Shown here piece by piece: positions 1-9,403 of a stretch of 64,000 bases of DNA. The translations under genes and the position numbers were made by a program. Origin of the DNA: Pedobacter ghigonis (GTDB taxonomy: Bacteria > Bacteroidota > Bacteroidia > Sphingobacteriales > Sphingobacteriaceae); the NCBI RefSeq assembly GCF_903166585.1, contig NZ_CAESCM010000017.1:1-64000 (forward strand). The letters run 5' to 3'. Position 1 is the stretch's first letter. The number at the start of each line of letters is the position of its first letter. The notes under the pieces were generated by a model, which saw only the letters and a list, made by a program, of their open reading frames with translations, searched no databases and was not told the DNA's origin.

Positions 1-266
1 TAAACTTATAGCATCTTCTAAAATCCCAATAAAACCAGATAGAAGCTTTGTCAGGATAACATTTAAAAAAAGGAAAAACAGGCTTCACCAAACATATAAA
101 TAGCTTAAGTTAATAGCATTGGTGTCCCCACCGACCAGCTTTTATTCCACCGGTGAGGACAACCAGCCGATAGGACGATGTGAAATAGTCTACTGGTCGG
201 TGTCCCCACCGACCAGCTTTACATCATCATCTTCCTCTACTGATTACTGTCCGAACCGACCAGTTA
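1..266. repeat. Intergenic repeats with core GGTGTCCCCACCGACCAG
   Basis: This gene-free left edge holds two exact 22-bp direct copies starting GGTGTCCCCACCGACC (121-142 and 199-220) and a partial ACCGACCAG at 255-263. The second copy is the right half of a perfect hairpin, CTGGTCGGTG (193-202), loop TCCC, CACCGACCAG (207-216). The first copy pairs imperfectly with CGGTGAGGACA near 150-160. No T-run follows either hairpin on either strand, so a simple intrinsic terminator for the minus-strand fucosidase gene is not obvious, although its position just past that stop codon would suit one. Possibly a dispersed palindromic repeat. No other copy was seen in the window. Confidence 0.6.
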
Positions 267-2666
267 CTAGTCAAATTTCACCGTATAGCTTTTATTGGCT
301 ACAGTATTCATCTCCTTTATTTTACCATTATACATCAGTTTGCAGCTGCCACCTTTGCGGGAAAGGATAGTGGCACCTGTTAATTTCCCATCTTTCCAGG
401 TCATATCAACCACAAAATTACCTCTGGCTACAAAACCTTTAACAGCACCCATTTTCCATTCAACAGGCAATGCGGGCAATAATTCGACGTAGTTCTGATG
501 GCTTTGCAAGAGCATTTCGGCTATACCTGCTCCACCGCCAAAGTTTCCGTCAATCTGAAAAGGTGGATGTGCGCCAAACAAATTGGCATAAATCCCACCG
601 CCGCCATATTTAATGGCTGCATCTTTACCTACAAAACGCATCAGTTTTTTCACGGCATCGTAAGCGCGCTCCGCATTTTGCATCCTGGCCCATAAGTTAA
701 TCCGCCAGGTGATGGCCCAGCCTGTACCTTCGTTTGTACGTAATTCGAGCGATTTACGTACCGCATCGGCTAGTTTTGGTGTTTCGGAAGTGGTAATACT
801 GTAACCCGGATAAGCAGAAAACAGGTGCGATAAATGCCTGTGATGCGGTTCGCGATCTTCCCAGTCATGGTACCATTCCTGGAGGTTTCCTTTTTTACCG
901 ACCTGATAAGGATAAAGTTTAGCCATAGCCTGCTTCACTTTGATTTGCATGGCTTCATCTACTTTTAATATTTCAGCCGTTTTAAGATAATCGGTAAATA
1001 ACTCCCTGATCATGGCCATATCGGCGGTACTGCCATACAAAGTCTGCCCCGCATAGCCTTTATCGGTGATGTAAACGTTCTCGGGCGAAGTTGAAGGTGC
1101 CGTTACCAGATAGCCTTTTTTATCGGCGGTTAAAAAATCGAGGCAAAACTGCACCGAACCTTTTATCAAAGGATAAGCCTGTTGTTTTAAGAAATTCTGA
1201 TCGCGGGTAAAAGCATAATGCTCCCACAAATGGGTGCTTAACCAGGTGCCACCCATTGGCCAGTTGGCCCAGCAAGGATCGCCCTCGCCACTATCACCTA
1301 CCGGATTAGTCATGGCCCACATACTGCTGTTGTGGTGACATACCCAGCCCCCGGCATTATAAAAATTCTTAGCCGTAATGGCACCCGGAGCGGCCAGGCG
1401 ATCAATAAAATCTAACAAAGGCTGGTGCATTTCGGGTAAATTAGCTGCCTCGGCTCCCCAATAATTCATTTGAGCATTAATATTGGTGGTATAATTGCTG
1501 CTCCATGGTGGCCGTACCGATTCATTCCAGATGCCCTGTAAATTAGCTGGCAATCCCCCCATGCGCGATGAACTGATTAATAAATACCGACTGTACTGAT
1601 AAAATAAGGCAATTAAACTGTTGTCGGTTTTACCAGAGGCAAAACGGTTGAGGCGGTCTATAGTATTTAATTTTTCATTTTCGGTATCACCAAGTTGTAA
1701 AGATACCCGGTCAAAATATTTCCTGAAATCGACCTGGTGGGCAGTTTTCAAGCTTTCATAATTGCGGTTTGCCACATTCTTAAGGTAAGCAGCAGCTATC
1801 GCATTTTCGGCTTTGCCTGCTGTACCCGGGTTCTTGTCAATTCCATTGTAACTGGTAGCCATTGACAGTGCCAGCACTACTTCTGTTGCGCCTTTAATGC
1901 TTAAAGTACTATCTTTCAAAAGCTGCTTGCCATCGGTTTTTAATACTTTTAGCATCGAAACAAAGCGCATGGCATTTACGGTATCGTTTACTACAGCATT
2001 GGCAATGTTGCCGCGATAATTGGGTTCGGTGTGCACCGGAGCCCAGCCTTTAAGCAACAGCATACCTTGTTTAACCAAACTTTTGGCCAATAGTTTACTA
2101 TCGAAATTACAGGTGAAATTAAGTTTATCTTTACCGGAAGCGGTTAGCCTGAAAATAATAAGCTGTTGCGGATGCGAGGCAAAAGATTCGCGTGTATAGG
2201 TAGTCTGATTCGCCTGATAACTAACTTTCGACACCGCGTTCTGAATATCGAGTTCCCTCCTGTAATTGGATACCTGGCCGGTGTTGGCAAAATTAAAAAA
2301 CAGGTTGCCCAGGGGCATAAAAGCTTCAGAGTATGGTCCCTGCATAAAATGTGCCAGCGAATCGGCCTTTTTGTAATCTTCGGCAAACAATGCTTCTCTT
2401 ACCGGAGTCAGGTAATTTTTAGCATTGGGATTTATTTTCGAAGCATCAATCGGTCCACCCGACCATAATGTTGCCTCATTGAGCGAAATCCGCTCTTTGG
2501 CAATACCACCATAAACCATCGCCCCTAAGCGACCGTTACCAAGGGGTAAAGCTTCTTCAAACTGGGTTGCCGGCTTGGTATACCAAAGTTTGAGGGCATT
2601 ATTTTGCGCATTAACGCTTAAGCTCACAATGGCACATAGTAAAATCAATAAAAATCTCATTTTCAT
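267..2666 (-). CDS. GH95 alpha-L-fucosidase (probably alpha-1,2)
   Basis: Exported glycoside hydrolase of family 95, which removes terminal alpha-1,2-linked L-fucose (or L-galactose in some members) with inversion. The 799-residue length is usual. A signal peptide (MKMRFLLILLCAIVSL...NAQ) precedes the family's N-terminal sequence LWYTKPATQFEEALPLGNGR. Family catalytic features are visible: the Asn pair in NINAQMNYW near residue 393, the probable general acid Glu in TSPENVY near 527, and the activating Asp in QIDGNFGGG near 707. It is the last gene of the minus-strand glycan locus, 80 bases after the GH110 gene. Removing fucose from an H or B determinant would expose galactose for its neighbours. 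Family assignment is firm; linkage specificity is inferred. Confidence 0.93.
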   Translation of the reverse strand: MKMRFLLILLCAIVSLSVNAQNNALKLWYTKPATQFEEALPLGNGRLGAMVYGGIAKERISLNEATLWSGGPIDASKINPNAKNYLTPVREALFAEDYKKADSLAHFMQGPYSEAFMPLGNLFFNFANTGQVSNYRRELDIQNAVSKVSYQANQTTYTRESFASHPQQLIIFRLTASGKDKLNFTCNFDSKLLAKSLVKQGMLLLKGWAPVHTEPNYRGNIANAVVNDTVNAMRFVSMLKVLKTDGKQLLKDSTLSIKGATEVVLALSMATSYNGIDKNPGTAGKAENAIAAAYLKNVANRNYESLKTAHQVDFRKYFDRVSLQLGDTENEKLNTIDRLNRFASGKTDNSLIALFYQYSRYLLISSSRMGGLPANLQGIWNESVRPPWSSNYTTNINAQMNYWGAEAANLPEMHQPLLDFIDRLAAPGAITAKNFYNAGGWVCHHNSSMWAMTNPVGDSGEGDPCWANWPMGGTWLSTHLWEHYAFTRDQNFLKQQAYPLIKGSVQFCLDFLTADKKGYLVTAPSTSPENVYITDKGYAGQTLYGSTADMAMIRELFTDYLKTAEILKVDEAMQIKVKQAMAKLYPYQVGKKGNLQEWYHDWEDREPHHRHLSHLFSAYPGYSITTSETPKLADAVRKSLELRTNEGTGWAITWRINLWARMQNAERAYDAVKKLMRFVGKDAAIKYGGGGIYANLFGAHPPFQIDGNFGGGAGIAEMLLQSHQNYVELLPALPVEWKMGAVKGFVARGNFVVDMTWKDGKLTGATILSRKGGSCKLMYNGKIKEMNTVANKSYTVKFD

Positions 2667-2746
2667 TTGGTTAGTCTGTAGGATTTAGGCGTAAATTAAA
2701 TAAAAACAAGGCGTTAATCGTCAATTGTTTTAGCAAAATCTTAAAC

Positions 2747-4579
2747 TTAATTATCATGCTTACTTAATTCTGGATTTACGGGGATTTCAAACTGAATATC
2801 AGATTTGATATCTGCCTTAACCATATCTTTCAATTGTATTGTTGGTTTTTCGTTGCCAAACTGGTTTCCTTTAATTAGTACGCCGCTACAACCCCAAAAA
2901 TTTAGCGCCGCACGTACTTTACCGGCTGGCATAAAATCAGATTTTTCTATCTTGTTATTAATAAAGCTCAGTCCTTTTGTACTTTTTGCCGATAAAACCG
3001 GGTAGTCGTACTGCCTGAAAGTATTATTTTCGATCCTGATGTTGCGGTGCACATAATAATTTTTAACCCATTCGATGTTTTCGGGATTGATTTTAATGGC
3101 GTAATTATCCGATCCGCTATTAAAACCGCATTCTATAAACTGGTTATTGCGGATGGTAACATCAGCTACCGGACCCGATTCGTACCAGCCCATGGCATCA
3201 TTTTCGATCAGGATAGCATGCATACCGGTACGGTAATAGACATTGTTTTCGATGAGTACCTTGCGCCGTGTCGTAATCAGCGTTCCGCGCGAAATGGTAC
3301 CTTCAAACCTGCAATTTGTAATTTTTACGGCTGGTGTCCAGGTTACATTTTCTAAAGCATCGCCCACTTTCAATTCTGCAGGAAAAGGTTTTTCGAGCTC
3401 AACCAGCATTTCGCGTTCAGAGATTAATTTAGCGGTTTTAATTATCCCTTGAGCAAAAATCTGGAGCGCAGCACTGTGTACGTAGGCTACGGTATCACCA
3501 GGTATAAAAGCATTGAAGCCATAAGTCTGGTGGTGCATAAATTTTAGTTTTAAGGTATTGGGCGATACCATTTCACTTACTTTCAAATGCGTGCCATGCA
3601 CATTAACCGGATCATCGTGCATGCCGTTATACCGGCAATTATTTAGCGTAATCTGGCCTTTACAACCCGAAAAGTGCATGCCATCGGCCGATGAAGCAAT
3701 CACACGACCACTCCCCGGCTCTGGTGCTACAGCAACATTATCGTAATGCAGGTTTTCGCAAAATTGCGATACGATGCCTAAACCATGCATCGAATACATA
3801 TTAACGTTTTGTAAACTGATATTTTTAGACCGGTTATTAAACGCTCCCACGTAATCGCGGTAACGGTCTCTAATCGTCAGCACATCTCCTGCCTGGGCTT
3901 TAAACCTCGTAAAATTACCGGTAAATTTCACCGTGTATGGCGCAATCTGTTCGGCCTTGCTTTTGGCAAAAACATCCCAGTTACTGTAAAATAAAGTGCC
4001 AGCGTTTGGCCTCACCAACACGGCATGATGGTTTTTGGTAATCCATTTTTCGCCATACCACTCCAACTGGCCGTTAATAATGGCGAATTTACTATCGGGA
4101 TGCACTTTAGCGGTAACCGAAGTTGGGGTAATTTCCTCCAAAGTCATTTCCGACATGCCTGGCCTCTCGTAATTAACCGAGAGATTTTGAATGCGCATAT
4201 TTTCGCTCCCATCAATTACCCAGGTAATCATTTTACCGTGAAAAACGAAAACTGAGCCATTGCCTTCTATAGTAACATTTTTTAAATCTTTAAGGTATAA
4301 GCCAACTCTTTGCTTTTTAACCGGAAATTCTACTTCCGAAGAGCTGTTTGAAATATAATAATGGGTTTCCGCAGCACTGTCGGGCCAGAAATCGTATCTC
4401 CCCTTTGGGAAATTCAATACGGTATTAGTTTGGCCTTTTGCTTTTTCGATTGCTTTTTGCACACTGCCAGTAGCGTCGGCAAAACTGTTGGGCCGGGCAC
4501 CAAATTGGGTAACATCAATGGTTTGCGCGTAAAGCTGGTAGCCCATACACCATAGTAAGAGGGTGATATATTTTTTCAT
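2747..4579 (-). CDS. GH110 alpha-1,3-galactosidase (blood-group-B type)
   Basis: Exported right-handed beta-helix hydrolase resembling family GH110, which releases alpha-1,3-linked galactose from B-antigen or linear alpha-Gal structures by inversion. The product is 610 residues, the size of Bacteroides GH110 enzymes, with signal peptide MKKYITLLLWCMGYQLYAQ and a start IDVTQFGARPNS typical of pectate-lyase-like helices. The family's catalytic Asp residues appear to be present in SSADGMHFSG (near residue 296) and GMHDDPVNVHGTH (near 320). Several VLIENN/VTIRNN-like turns mark the parallel beta-helix repeats. It lies between GH35 and GH95 genes on the same strand. Whether it accepts the fucosylated branched B trisaccharide or only linear alpha-Gal cannot be read from the sequence. 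Confidence 0.88.
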   Translation of the reverse strand: MKKYITLLLWCMGYQLYAQTIDVTQFGARPNSFADATGSVQKAIEKAKGQTNTVLNFPKGRYDFWPDSAAETHYYISNSSSEVEFPVKKQRVGLYLKDLKNVTIEGNGSVFVFHGKMITWVIDGSENMRIQNLSVNYERPGMSEMTLEEITPTSVTAKVHPDSKFAIINGQLEWYGEKWITKNHHAVLVRPNAGTLFYSNWDVFAKSKAEQIAPYTVKFTGNFTRFKAQAGDVLTIRDRYRDYVGAFNNRSKNISLQNVNMYSMHGLGIVSQFCENLHYDNVAVAPEPGSGRVIASSADGMHFSGCKGQITLNNCRYNGMHDDPVNVHGTHLKVSEMVSPNTLKLKFMHHQTYGFNAFIPGDTVAYVHSAALQIFAQGIIKTAKLISEREMLVELEKPFPAELKVGDALENVTWTPAVKITNCRFEGTISRGTLITTRRKVLIENNVYYRTGMHAILIENDAMGWYESGPVADVTIRNNQFIECGFNSGSDNYAIKINPENIEWVKNYYVHRNIRIENNTFRQYDYPVLSAKSTKGLSFINNKIEKSDFMPAGKVRAALNFWGCSGVLIKGNQFGNEKPTIQLKDMVKADIKSDIQFEIPVNPELSKHDN

Positions 4580-4664
4580 TGTGTGGTTATAAATATAGCT
4601 TTAACCAATTAATAATGCTGCTCTATTCATCTTTTTTATCGTTCAAAAGCAGCGGTATATTCGG

Positions 4665-6914
4665 TTAATTTTTCAAATCTATAATGGTTTGATACTGTGG
4701 AACAGCTTTAACTGAAATAAATCTTGGTCCTTTGGTTTTAATTTCCTGCACTACATCGGCTGGTACACCTGTAGTTTTATCGTCCCAATCTTTTAAATTA
4801 AGGCTTAAGTTGCCATCTTCCCAAAACCTTTTGAGACTGATTTGCCAGGTTTGTCCATTAAATAAGTTATCGGTTTTGATCGTCCCTTGCTGAATCAGAT
4901 CGCAGGCATTCCCCAGGTAATTTACATTTAAGATCACATCGTTTACATTTTTAGGTAGTGCAGGGTTCAGGATCACGTCAGCTATTTTATTGGTTGGGAA
5001 TTTCATCGCTATTTGCGGATTATATGCTGGTGACTGCCAATGATAGGTATCGAAAAGTGTGCTTGTAGTCTTTGTTGCTACTGCACTAAAAGTCTTCAAG
5101 CCTTTGGGGTAAACCATTATATCGAACGCAGGTTTGTTTAATTGTTTCAGGTTAAGCTGGTCTTTTTGCATTACAACATCGGCCTCGGTAATTAAAAGCG
5201 CATCCTGTCCTTTCAATTTTGTTCTCCAGGCATTTTCAGCCTGCGTGGCGGTAATAAATACTACTTTGATGTGGTTTCCGTCTATATCGTTAAAGCTGCA
5301 ATCGGTACGGCTACCGGAAACCAATTGTAACTGATTACCGTTTTGGCTGACTTTCCAACCAGCAATATCTTTACTTTTTAGCGTACGGCTATCGAGTGCC
5401 AACTGAGGGTTTACGCTATTCAAACACTTAAAAAATAAGGTAATATTTTTACCATTTATGAGTTTAGCGAAAGGCTGCGCAGTGGCATATTTAATTAAAG
5501 CCGAACCCGCTTTTAAATTGAAAGGTAAAATTGCTGTGGTTTCTCCCTTAAGTAATAGTGATGGGAAATGAATGGTTTCTTCGGGCAGATTAACCTGCAT
5601 CGAAACCGTTTTGTCGGGCATGGAGATACGTACCTGTGTGTTGCCTAAAAACAAAAAGCCACTGTTACCCTTTGCCCTGGCTACATACCTTAAATCGGCG
5701 GTATTTTTCTCGTCGCGCACCGGTTTTTCGGGCTCGTAAACCTGCATGGGTGCCAATTCGGCCCCGAAATCGTTAACAAAAGTATGCAGTACTTTTAATT
5801 GCTTATACGAAGGTCTTAGCAAACCAAATTCATCAATCGGTGCCTGAAAATCGTAACTTTCAGGATGACCAGGTTCTTTTAAACCAGGTGTTTGTGTACC
5901 ACCATGAAACATGTAATACCCCACCAGATTCATCCCCCGGCCAATCTGGTTCTGCAAATGTGCCGCTATTACTTCTGGTGCAACTACAAAGCGGTTGCGG
6001 TAGGTCATTTGGCTGCCGGCACCCTGTTCGCATAATCCTCTTGGAAATTTATTTACATCGTAAAAAACTTTGCCCAGTGCATCCGTCATGATCCATTGGT
6101 CGTTACCATACAGAAAGTCTTTTGTAGCCACTCCTCCAGCCCTTTCCCACCCCCTGTAAGCATAAGAACCTTGTAAAGGAATGACTTCCATTTTGTTATC
6201 ATCGAATACTGTATTAGCGGTTACACTCCAGTAAACCGGATTAATTTGTACTTTTTGGGCCATTGCTTTCAACGTGCTAATGTGTGCAGCCTGCCCGCTG
6301 GCATATTCATTTTCTAGCTGAATGCCAATAATTGGCCCACCTTCTGTAAAAAACAAGCTTTTGGTTTGCTGCGCGATCTGATTAAACAAAATCGCTGATG
6401 CTTTCAGGTATTCGGGATCGTTGCTACGGTGCCCTTTCAGGCTTTGTATCCAATCGGGAAAACCGCCGTTTAACTGTTCGCCATGACTCCAGGGGCCGAT
6501 CCGCAGCCACACATAGAGGCCATATTTCTGGCAAAGCTGAATAAATTGATGAAGATTGCGGTTTCCTTTCCAGTCCCATACGCCTTTCTCTCTTTCATGT
6601 TCGTTCCAGAAAACGTAGGTAGCCACAATAGACAAACCGCAGCTTTTCATCTTTAAAATTTCTGTTTCCCAATCTTCGGGCCTTACACGATTATAATGTA
6701 ATTCGCCCATCATCGGAAACCAGGGCTGATTATTTTTAGTGAAGTATTGACTGTTTACGCCCAACCGGGTGCCTGCAGGGTTTATTCCCGACATGGGAAT
6801 AGGGTTCCTTTCAGGCGCAGGTTTGTTTTTAATATCAATCTGATAAACCTGGGCTTGTAAAACCGATATTAAAAATACGAACAGTCCCGATAAAAGTATT
6901 TTTACCTTAATCAT
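4665..6914 (-). CDS. GH35 beta-galactosidase
   Basis: Exported retaining beta-galactosidase of family 35, releasing terminal beta-linked galactose. I chose the ATG at 6914 (749 aa, MIKVKILLSGLFVFLISVLQ signal peptide); the reading frame extends five codons upstream to a TTG at 6929. The TIM barrel shows MGELHYNRVRPEDWETEI, TYVFWNEHE, RIGPWSHGEQLNGGFPDW, and the acid/base Glu in IGIQLENEYASG; the probable nucleophile Glu is in PRGLCEQGAGSQ. The C-terminal half is a set of beta-sandwich regions. The 5' region is odd: a (TG)10 tract lies 16-36 bases upstream and directly adjoins the terminator of the SusCD operon. It is the first of three consecutive exo-glycosidase genes. Confidence 0.92.
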   Translation of the reverse strand: MIKVKILLSGLFVFLISVLQAQVYQIDIKNKPAPERNPIPMSGINPAGTRLGVNSQYFTKNNQPWFPMMGELHYNRVRPEDWETEILKMKSCGLSIVATYVFWNEHEREKGVWDWKGNRNLHQFIQLCQKYGLYVWLRIGPWSHGEQLNGGFPDWIQSLKGHRSNDPEYLKASAILFNQIAQQTKSLFFTEGGPIIGIQLENEYASGQAAHISTLKAMAQKVQINPVYWSVTANTVFDDNKMEVIPLQGSYAYRGWERAGGVATKDFLYGNDQWIMTDALGKVFYDVNKFPRGLCEQGAGSQMTYRNRFVVAPEVIAAHLQNQIGRGMNLVGYYMFHGGTQTPGLKEPGHPESYDFQAPIDEFGLLRPSYKQLKVLHTFVNDFGAELAPMQVYEPEKPVRDEKNTADLRYVARAKGNSGFLFLGNTQVRISMPDKTVSMQVNLPEETIHFPSLLLKGETTAILPFNLKAGSALIKYATAQPFAKLINGKNITLFFKCLNSVNPQLALDSRTLKSKDIAGWKVSQNGNQLQLVSGSRTDCSFNDIDGNHIKVVFITATQAENAWRTKLKGQDALLITEADVVMQKDQLNLKQLNKPAFDIMVYPKGLKTFSAVATKTTSTLFDTYHWQSPAYNPQIAMKFPTNKIADVILNPALPKNVNDVILNVNYLGNACDLIQQGTIKTDNLFNGQTWQISLKRFWEDGNLSLNLKDWDDKTTGVPADVVQEIKTKGPRFISVKAVPQYQTIIDLKN

Positions 6915-6930
6915 CTTAATTAATTTCAAA

Positions 6931-6950
6931 TGTGTGTGTGTGTGTGTGTG
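6931..6950. repeat. (TG)10 dinucleotide tract upstream of GH35 gene
   Basis: Twenty bases of uninterrupted TG (CA on the coding strand) sit 16 bases upstream of the GH35 start and abut the A-run of the adjacent terminator. Tracts like this can change length by slipped-strand mispairing. Here the tract lies in the likely promoter or leader rather than in the coding frame, unless translation begins at the upstream TTG, which is also downstream of the tract. Confidence 0.95.
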
Positions 6951-6981
6951 AAAAAAGAGCCGTTAAAAATTTTAACGGCTC
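6951..6981 (-). terminator. Intrinsic terminator of susCD-lipoprotein operon
   Basis: A perfect 12-bp inverted repeat, GAGCCGTTAAAA (6957-6968) and TTTTAACGGCTC (6970-6981), is followed on the minus strand by six T residues (complement of 6951-6956). It lies 20 bases past the lipoprotein stop codon. It would end or attenuate the SusCD transcript before the glycosidase genes. Confidence 0.85.
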
Positions 6982-7001
6982 CAAACTAAACCAACTAACT
7001 C

Positions 7002-7481
7002 CTAATTATTTGTAAATGAGGTTATATTAATGGTCCATACCCTGCTGGCACCATTCGCTGCAGTTACCACATATTTAAGTGGTTTCGTGGCATCTGTAGG
7101 GTCGCCGAGTGCAGGCGTTCCTCCTGTTGGTGAAATGCTTGCTGCTGTAGATATATTGAGATAAAACCACAAATTGCTTTGTACAACCTTTGCTTTCTCT
7201 ACAGCTGTAAACTGGCCACTGGCGGCAGGCACCGATATGACTACATTAATAGTAGCATTTGTTTTATCAACCGTTTGGGTTACATTTAATTTCTGATAGG
7301 CTACGATGGGTTGTCCATTCATAGTAGCCGAACCATTAAAGCGGTGTTCGGCATTAACCAATGTAATTTCATTGGTGTCGTACAGGGGATAATCCTTCAA
7401 ATCCTTTTTTAAGCAAGAGGAAAACAAAGCCAACGATGCGAGCATCATCAGGAAGGATATGTGTTTTATTTTAAATTTCAT
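7002..7481 (-). CDS. SusCD-associated surface lipoprotein
   Basis: Small lipoprotein of 159 residues with a signal peptide ending in the lipobox LFSSC (Cys about residue 23), followed by LKKDLKDYPLYDTNEI. The rest is beta-rich and ends in a short SRVWTINITSF segment seen in many lipoproteins encoded next to SusC/SusD pairs (DUF5018-like or related). By position it probably binds glycan at the cell surface and helps the SusCD complex. It starts 18 bases after the susD stop and is followed by a strong terminator, so it is the last gene of that transcript. No catalytic motif is seen; the precise Pfam family is uncertain. Confidence 0.75.
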   Translation of the reverse strand: MKFKIKHISFLMMLASLALFSSCLKKDLKDYPLYDTNEITLVNAEHRFNGSATMNGQPIVAYQKLNVTQTVDKTNATINVVISVPAASGQFTAVEKAKVVQSNLWFYLNISTAASISPTGGTPALGDPTDATKPLKYVVTAANGASRVWTINITSFTNN

Positions 7482-7499
7482 GATTTGATTGATTAAGGG

Positions 7500-9392
7500 T
7501 TACCATCCTGGGTTTTGCGGACCGAATTTTGGATTGTTATCGATTAAGTTTTGCGGTATTGGGAAAAGATATCTTCTGGAAGCATCAAATTTGCGGTCGT
7601 TGTACTGCCGGCCAAATGGCCCAGTTACAATAGAAAAAGATTTGCGGTCTTTTGATATGTCCATTACACGCATGGGCTCTGTTAACTCTTTAATGGTACC
7701 ACCAGGCGCTATACCATCATTTGCATCACCACCAAATCTGCCCCAACGCAATAAACTGTAATAATGATCATTTTCTTCTGCCAGTTCAACCCTTCTTTCT
7801 ATTCTATAATCTTTCCAGGCAGCAGCAAGTGTACCTGCCGCTGAAGCCGGAAGTTTTCCATGAAAAGTTCTGGTTTTATTCAGGTTTAATAAGGCACTGG
7901 TTAAATCTCCTTTTAATAAATAAGCTTCGGCCAGGTTTAAATACACCCGACCTAAACGCATGCAAACAAAATGATAATCGGTACTTACACTATTTAAATA
8001 AGATGGACTTACATTGGTATACAAACCTTTGCGCCAATACATATTACTTAACGTACAATCGTAGCCACCACCATTAATGGTACCTAAAAACCTGCCCGAG
8101 TTACCTTTTAAACCGGTGGTAAACAATTCGCCATAAAAACGGGTCGAATCGCTGATGATAGAAGCTTTCCACCTCGCATCACGGTTTTCGTTGGTTAAAG
8201 TCCACATGGTTTCTGTACTCCCAGGTTTAATACGGCCCATTTTAACCACAATATCATTGTTTAGCTTAGCCGTTTTATCATCAGGAAAGCCCGATTTAGC
8301 AAAGGGTGCTACTACGTTTACACTTTCATCAACCGCATTAAGGTATTGCGAAGTCTGGTTCCAGGCCACCACTTTATTTGGATCGGCTTTATCAACCGTT
8401 AAATAATCGTCGGTAAAGTTCTGCGCAGGGAAATTTTCAGGCCAAACCTCAAATGGTACCGGTTTATTAAATAAGGGCGTACCACTAAACTGAATAATAG
8501 TTTCGGGTTTAATGTTAGGCAACTGGTGCTGCATTGGTGTACTCGATAAGGAGGTATTGATTGCCTTTTTGTAAATGGCAAAGATGATCTCATTTGAGGT
8601 ACTTTTGGTTTCGTTAAACATACCCTCATAATCGGCTTCCAGCGCATAACCACCACTGATTACCAGTTGTGCATTGGTAATAATTTTATCCAGTAAAGGA
8701 TCGTTTGTTGCAACATTTGGTGCCGCCGGATAGTTTTTGTAGGCCAGGGCCTGCAAACATACTTCACTTAAAAATGCTGCTGCCACATATTTATTGGTTC
8801 TGCCGGTAATTTTCGTGGTTGGTAAATCGGCTACAGCATCTTCCAGGTCTTTAATAATGAAATTATAACTTTCGGTAGGATTGGCTGTACTTGGCACTTT
8901 AAGATCGTCGTTTTCAGTCAATACCTTATCTATCCAGGCAATACGGCCGGTTCTTCTGGCGATGTTATAGTAAGACATCGCCCTTAAAAACTTCGCTTCT
9001 GCAATAAGTGCTTTTTTATCTGCATCTGCTATACCTGCCGATTCGCTTACATTCTTAATAATTACGTTGCAACGACGTACCGAACCCCAGTTATTAAAAC
9101 CATAGTCATTTCTGTTGGTCAATGTTTCCGAAAAAACGGTAAAGGCATTATCGCCGTTACCATAAGCTCCTAAAATATTGGCAGAGTATATATCTTCGGC
9201 ACCTTTAAGACCTGAATTATAGGCATCCATGATACCATAAGTTGCAAAAACAAAAGTTTCGGCATTGGCTTTACTGCTCCAAACCACATCCGGACTAATC
9301 AGACTAAGTGGATCGGCATCTAATACCTTCTTACAAGAGTTTAAAGCCAGCATAACGGCACAAACCCAAATTGTTATTATAATTTTTTTCAT
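7500..9392 (-). CDS. SusD/RagB-family glycan-binding lipoprotein
   Basis: Outer-membrane surface lipoprotein that caps the SusC transporter and captures oligosaccharides. The product is 630 residues, with signal peptide MKKIIITIWVCAVMLALNSC and lipidated Cys near residue 20. The N-terminal part (CKKVLDADPLSLISPDVVW, then an alpha-helical AEAKFLRAMSYYNIARRTGR segment) and the C-terminal RVYLNLAEAYLLKGD ... ERRVELAEENDHYYSLLRWG ... LFPIPQNLIDNNP are standard SusD/RagB signatures. It lies 11 bases downstream of susC and is almost certainly cotranscribed with it. The ligand cannot be read from sequence; the neighbouring glycosidases point to a fucosylated galactoside. Confidence 0.95.
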   Translation of the reverse strand: MKKIIITIWVCAVMLALNSCKKVLDADPLSLISPDVVWSSKANAETFVFATYGIMDAYNSGLKGAEDIYSANILGAYGNGDNAFTVFSETLTNRNDYGFNNWGSVRRCNVIIKNVSESAGIADADKKALIAEAKFLRAMSYYNIARRTGRIAWIDKVLTENDDLKVPSTANPTESYNFIIKDLEDAVADLPTTKITGRTNKYVAAAFLSEVCLQALAYKNYPAAPNVATNDPLLDKIITNAQLVISGGYALEADYEGMFNETKSTSNEIIFAIYKKAINTSLSSTPMQHQLPNIKPETIIQFSGTPLFNKPVPFEVWPENFPAQNFTDDYLTVDKADPNKVVAWNQTSQYLNAVDESVNVVAPFAKSGFPDDKTAKLNNDIVVKMGRIKPGSTETMWTLTNENRDARWKASIISDSTRFYGELFTTGLKGNSGRFLGTINGGGYDCTLSNMYWRKGLYTNVSPSYLNSVSTDYHFVCMRLGRVYLNLAEAYLLKGDLTSALLNLNKTRTFHGKLPASAAGTLAAAWKDYRIERRVELAEENDHYYSLLRWGRFGGDANDGIAPGGTIKELTEPMRVMDISKDRKSFSIVTGPFGRQYNDRKFDASRRYLFPIPQNLIDNNPKFGPQNPGW

Positions 9393-9403
9393 GACTTTAA
9401 TGA

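Noticed and set aside
8399..8656. Minus-strand 85-codon frame within susD
   Set aside because: It is an alternative frame inside a well-supported SusD gene.
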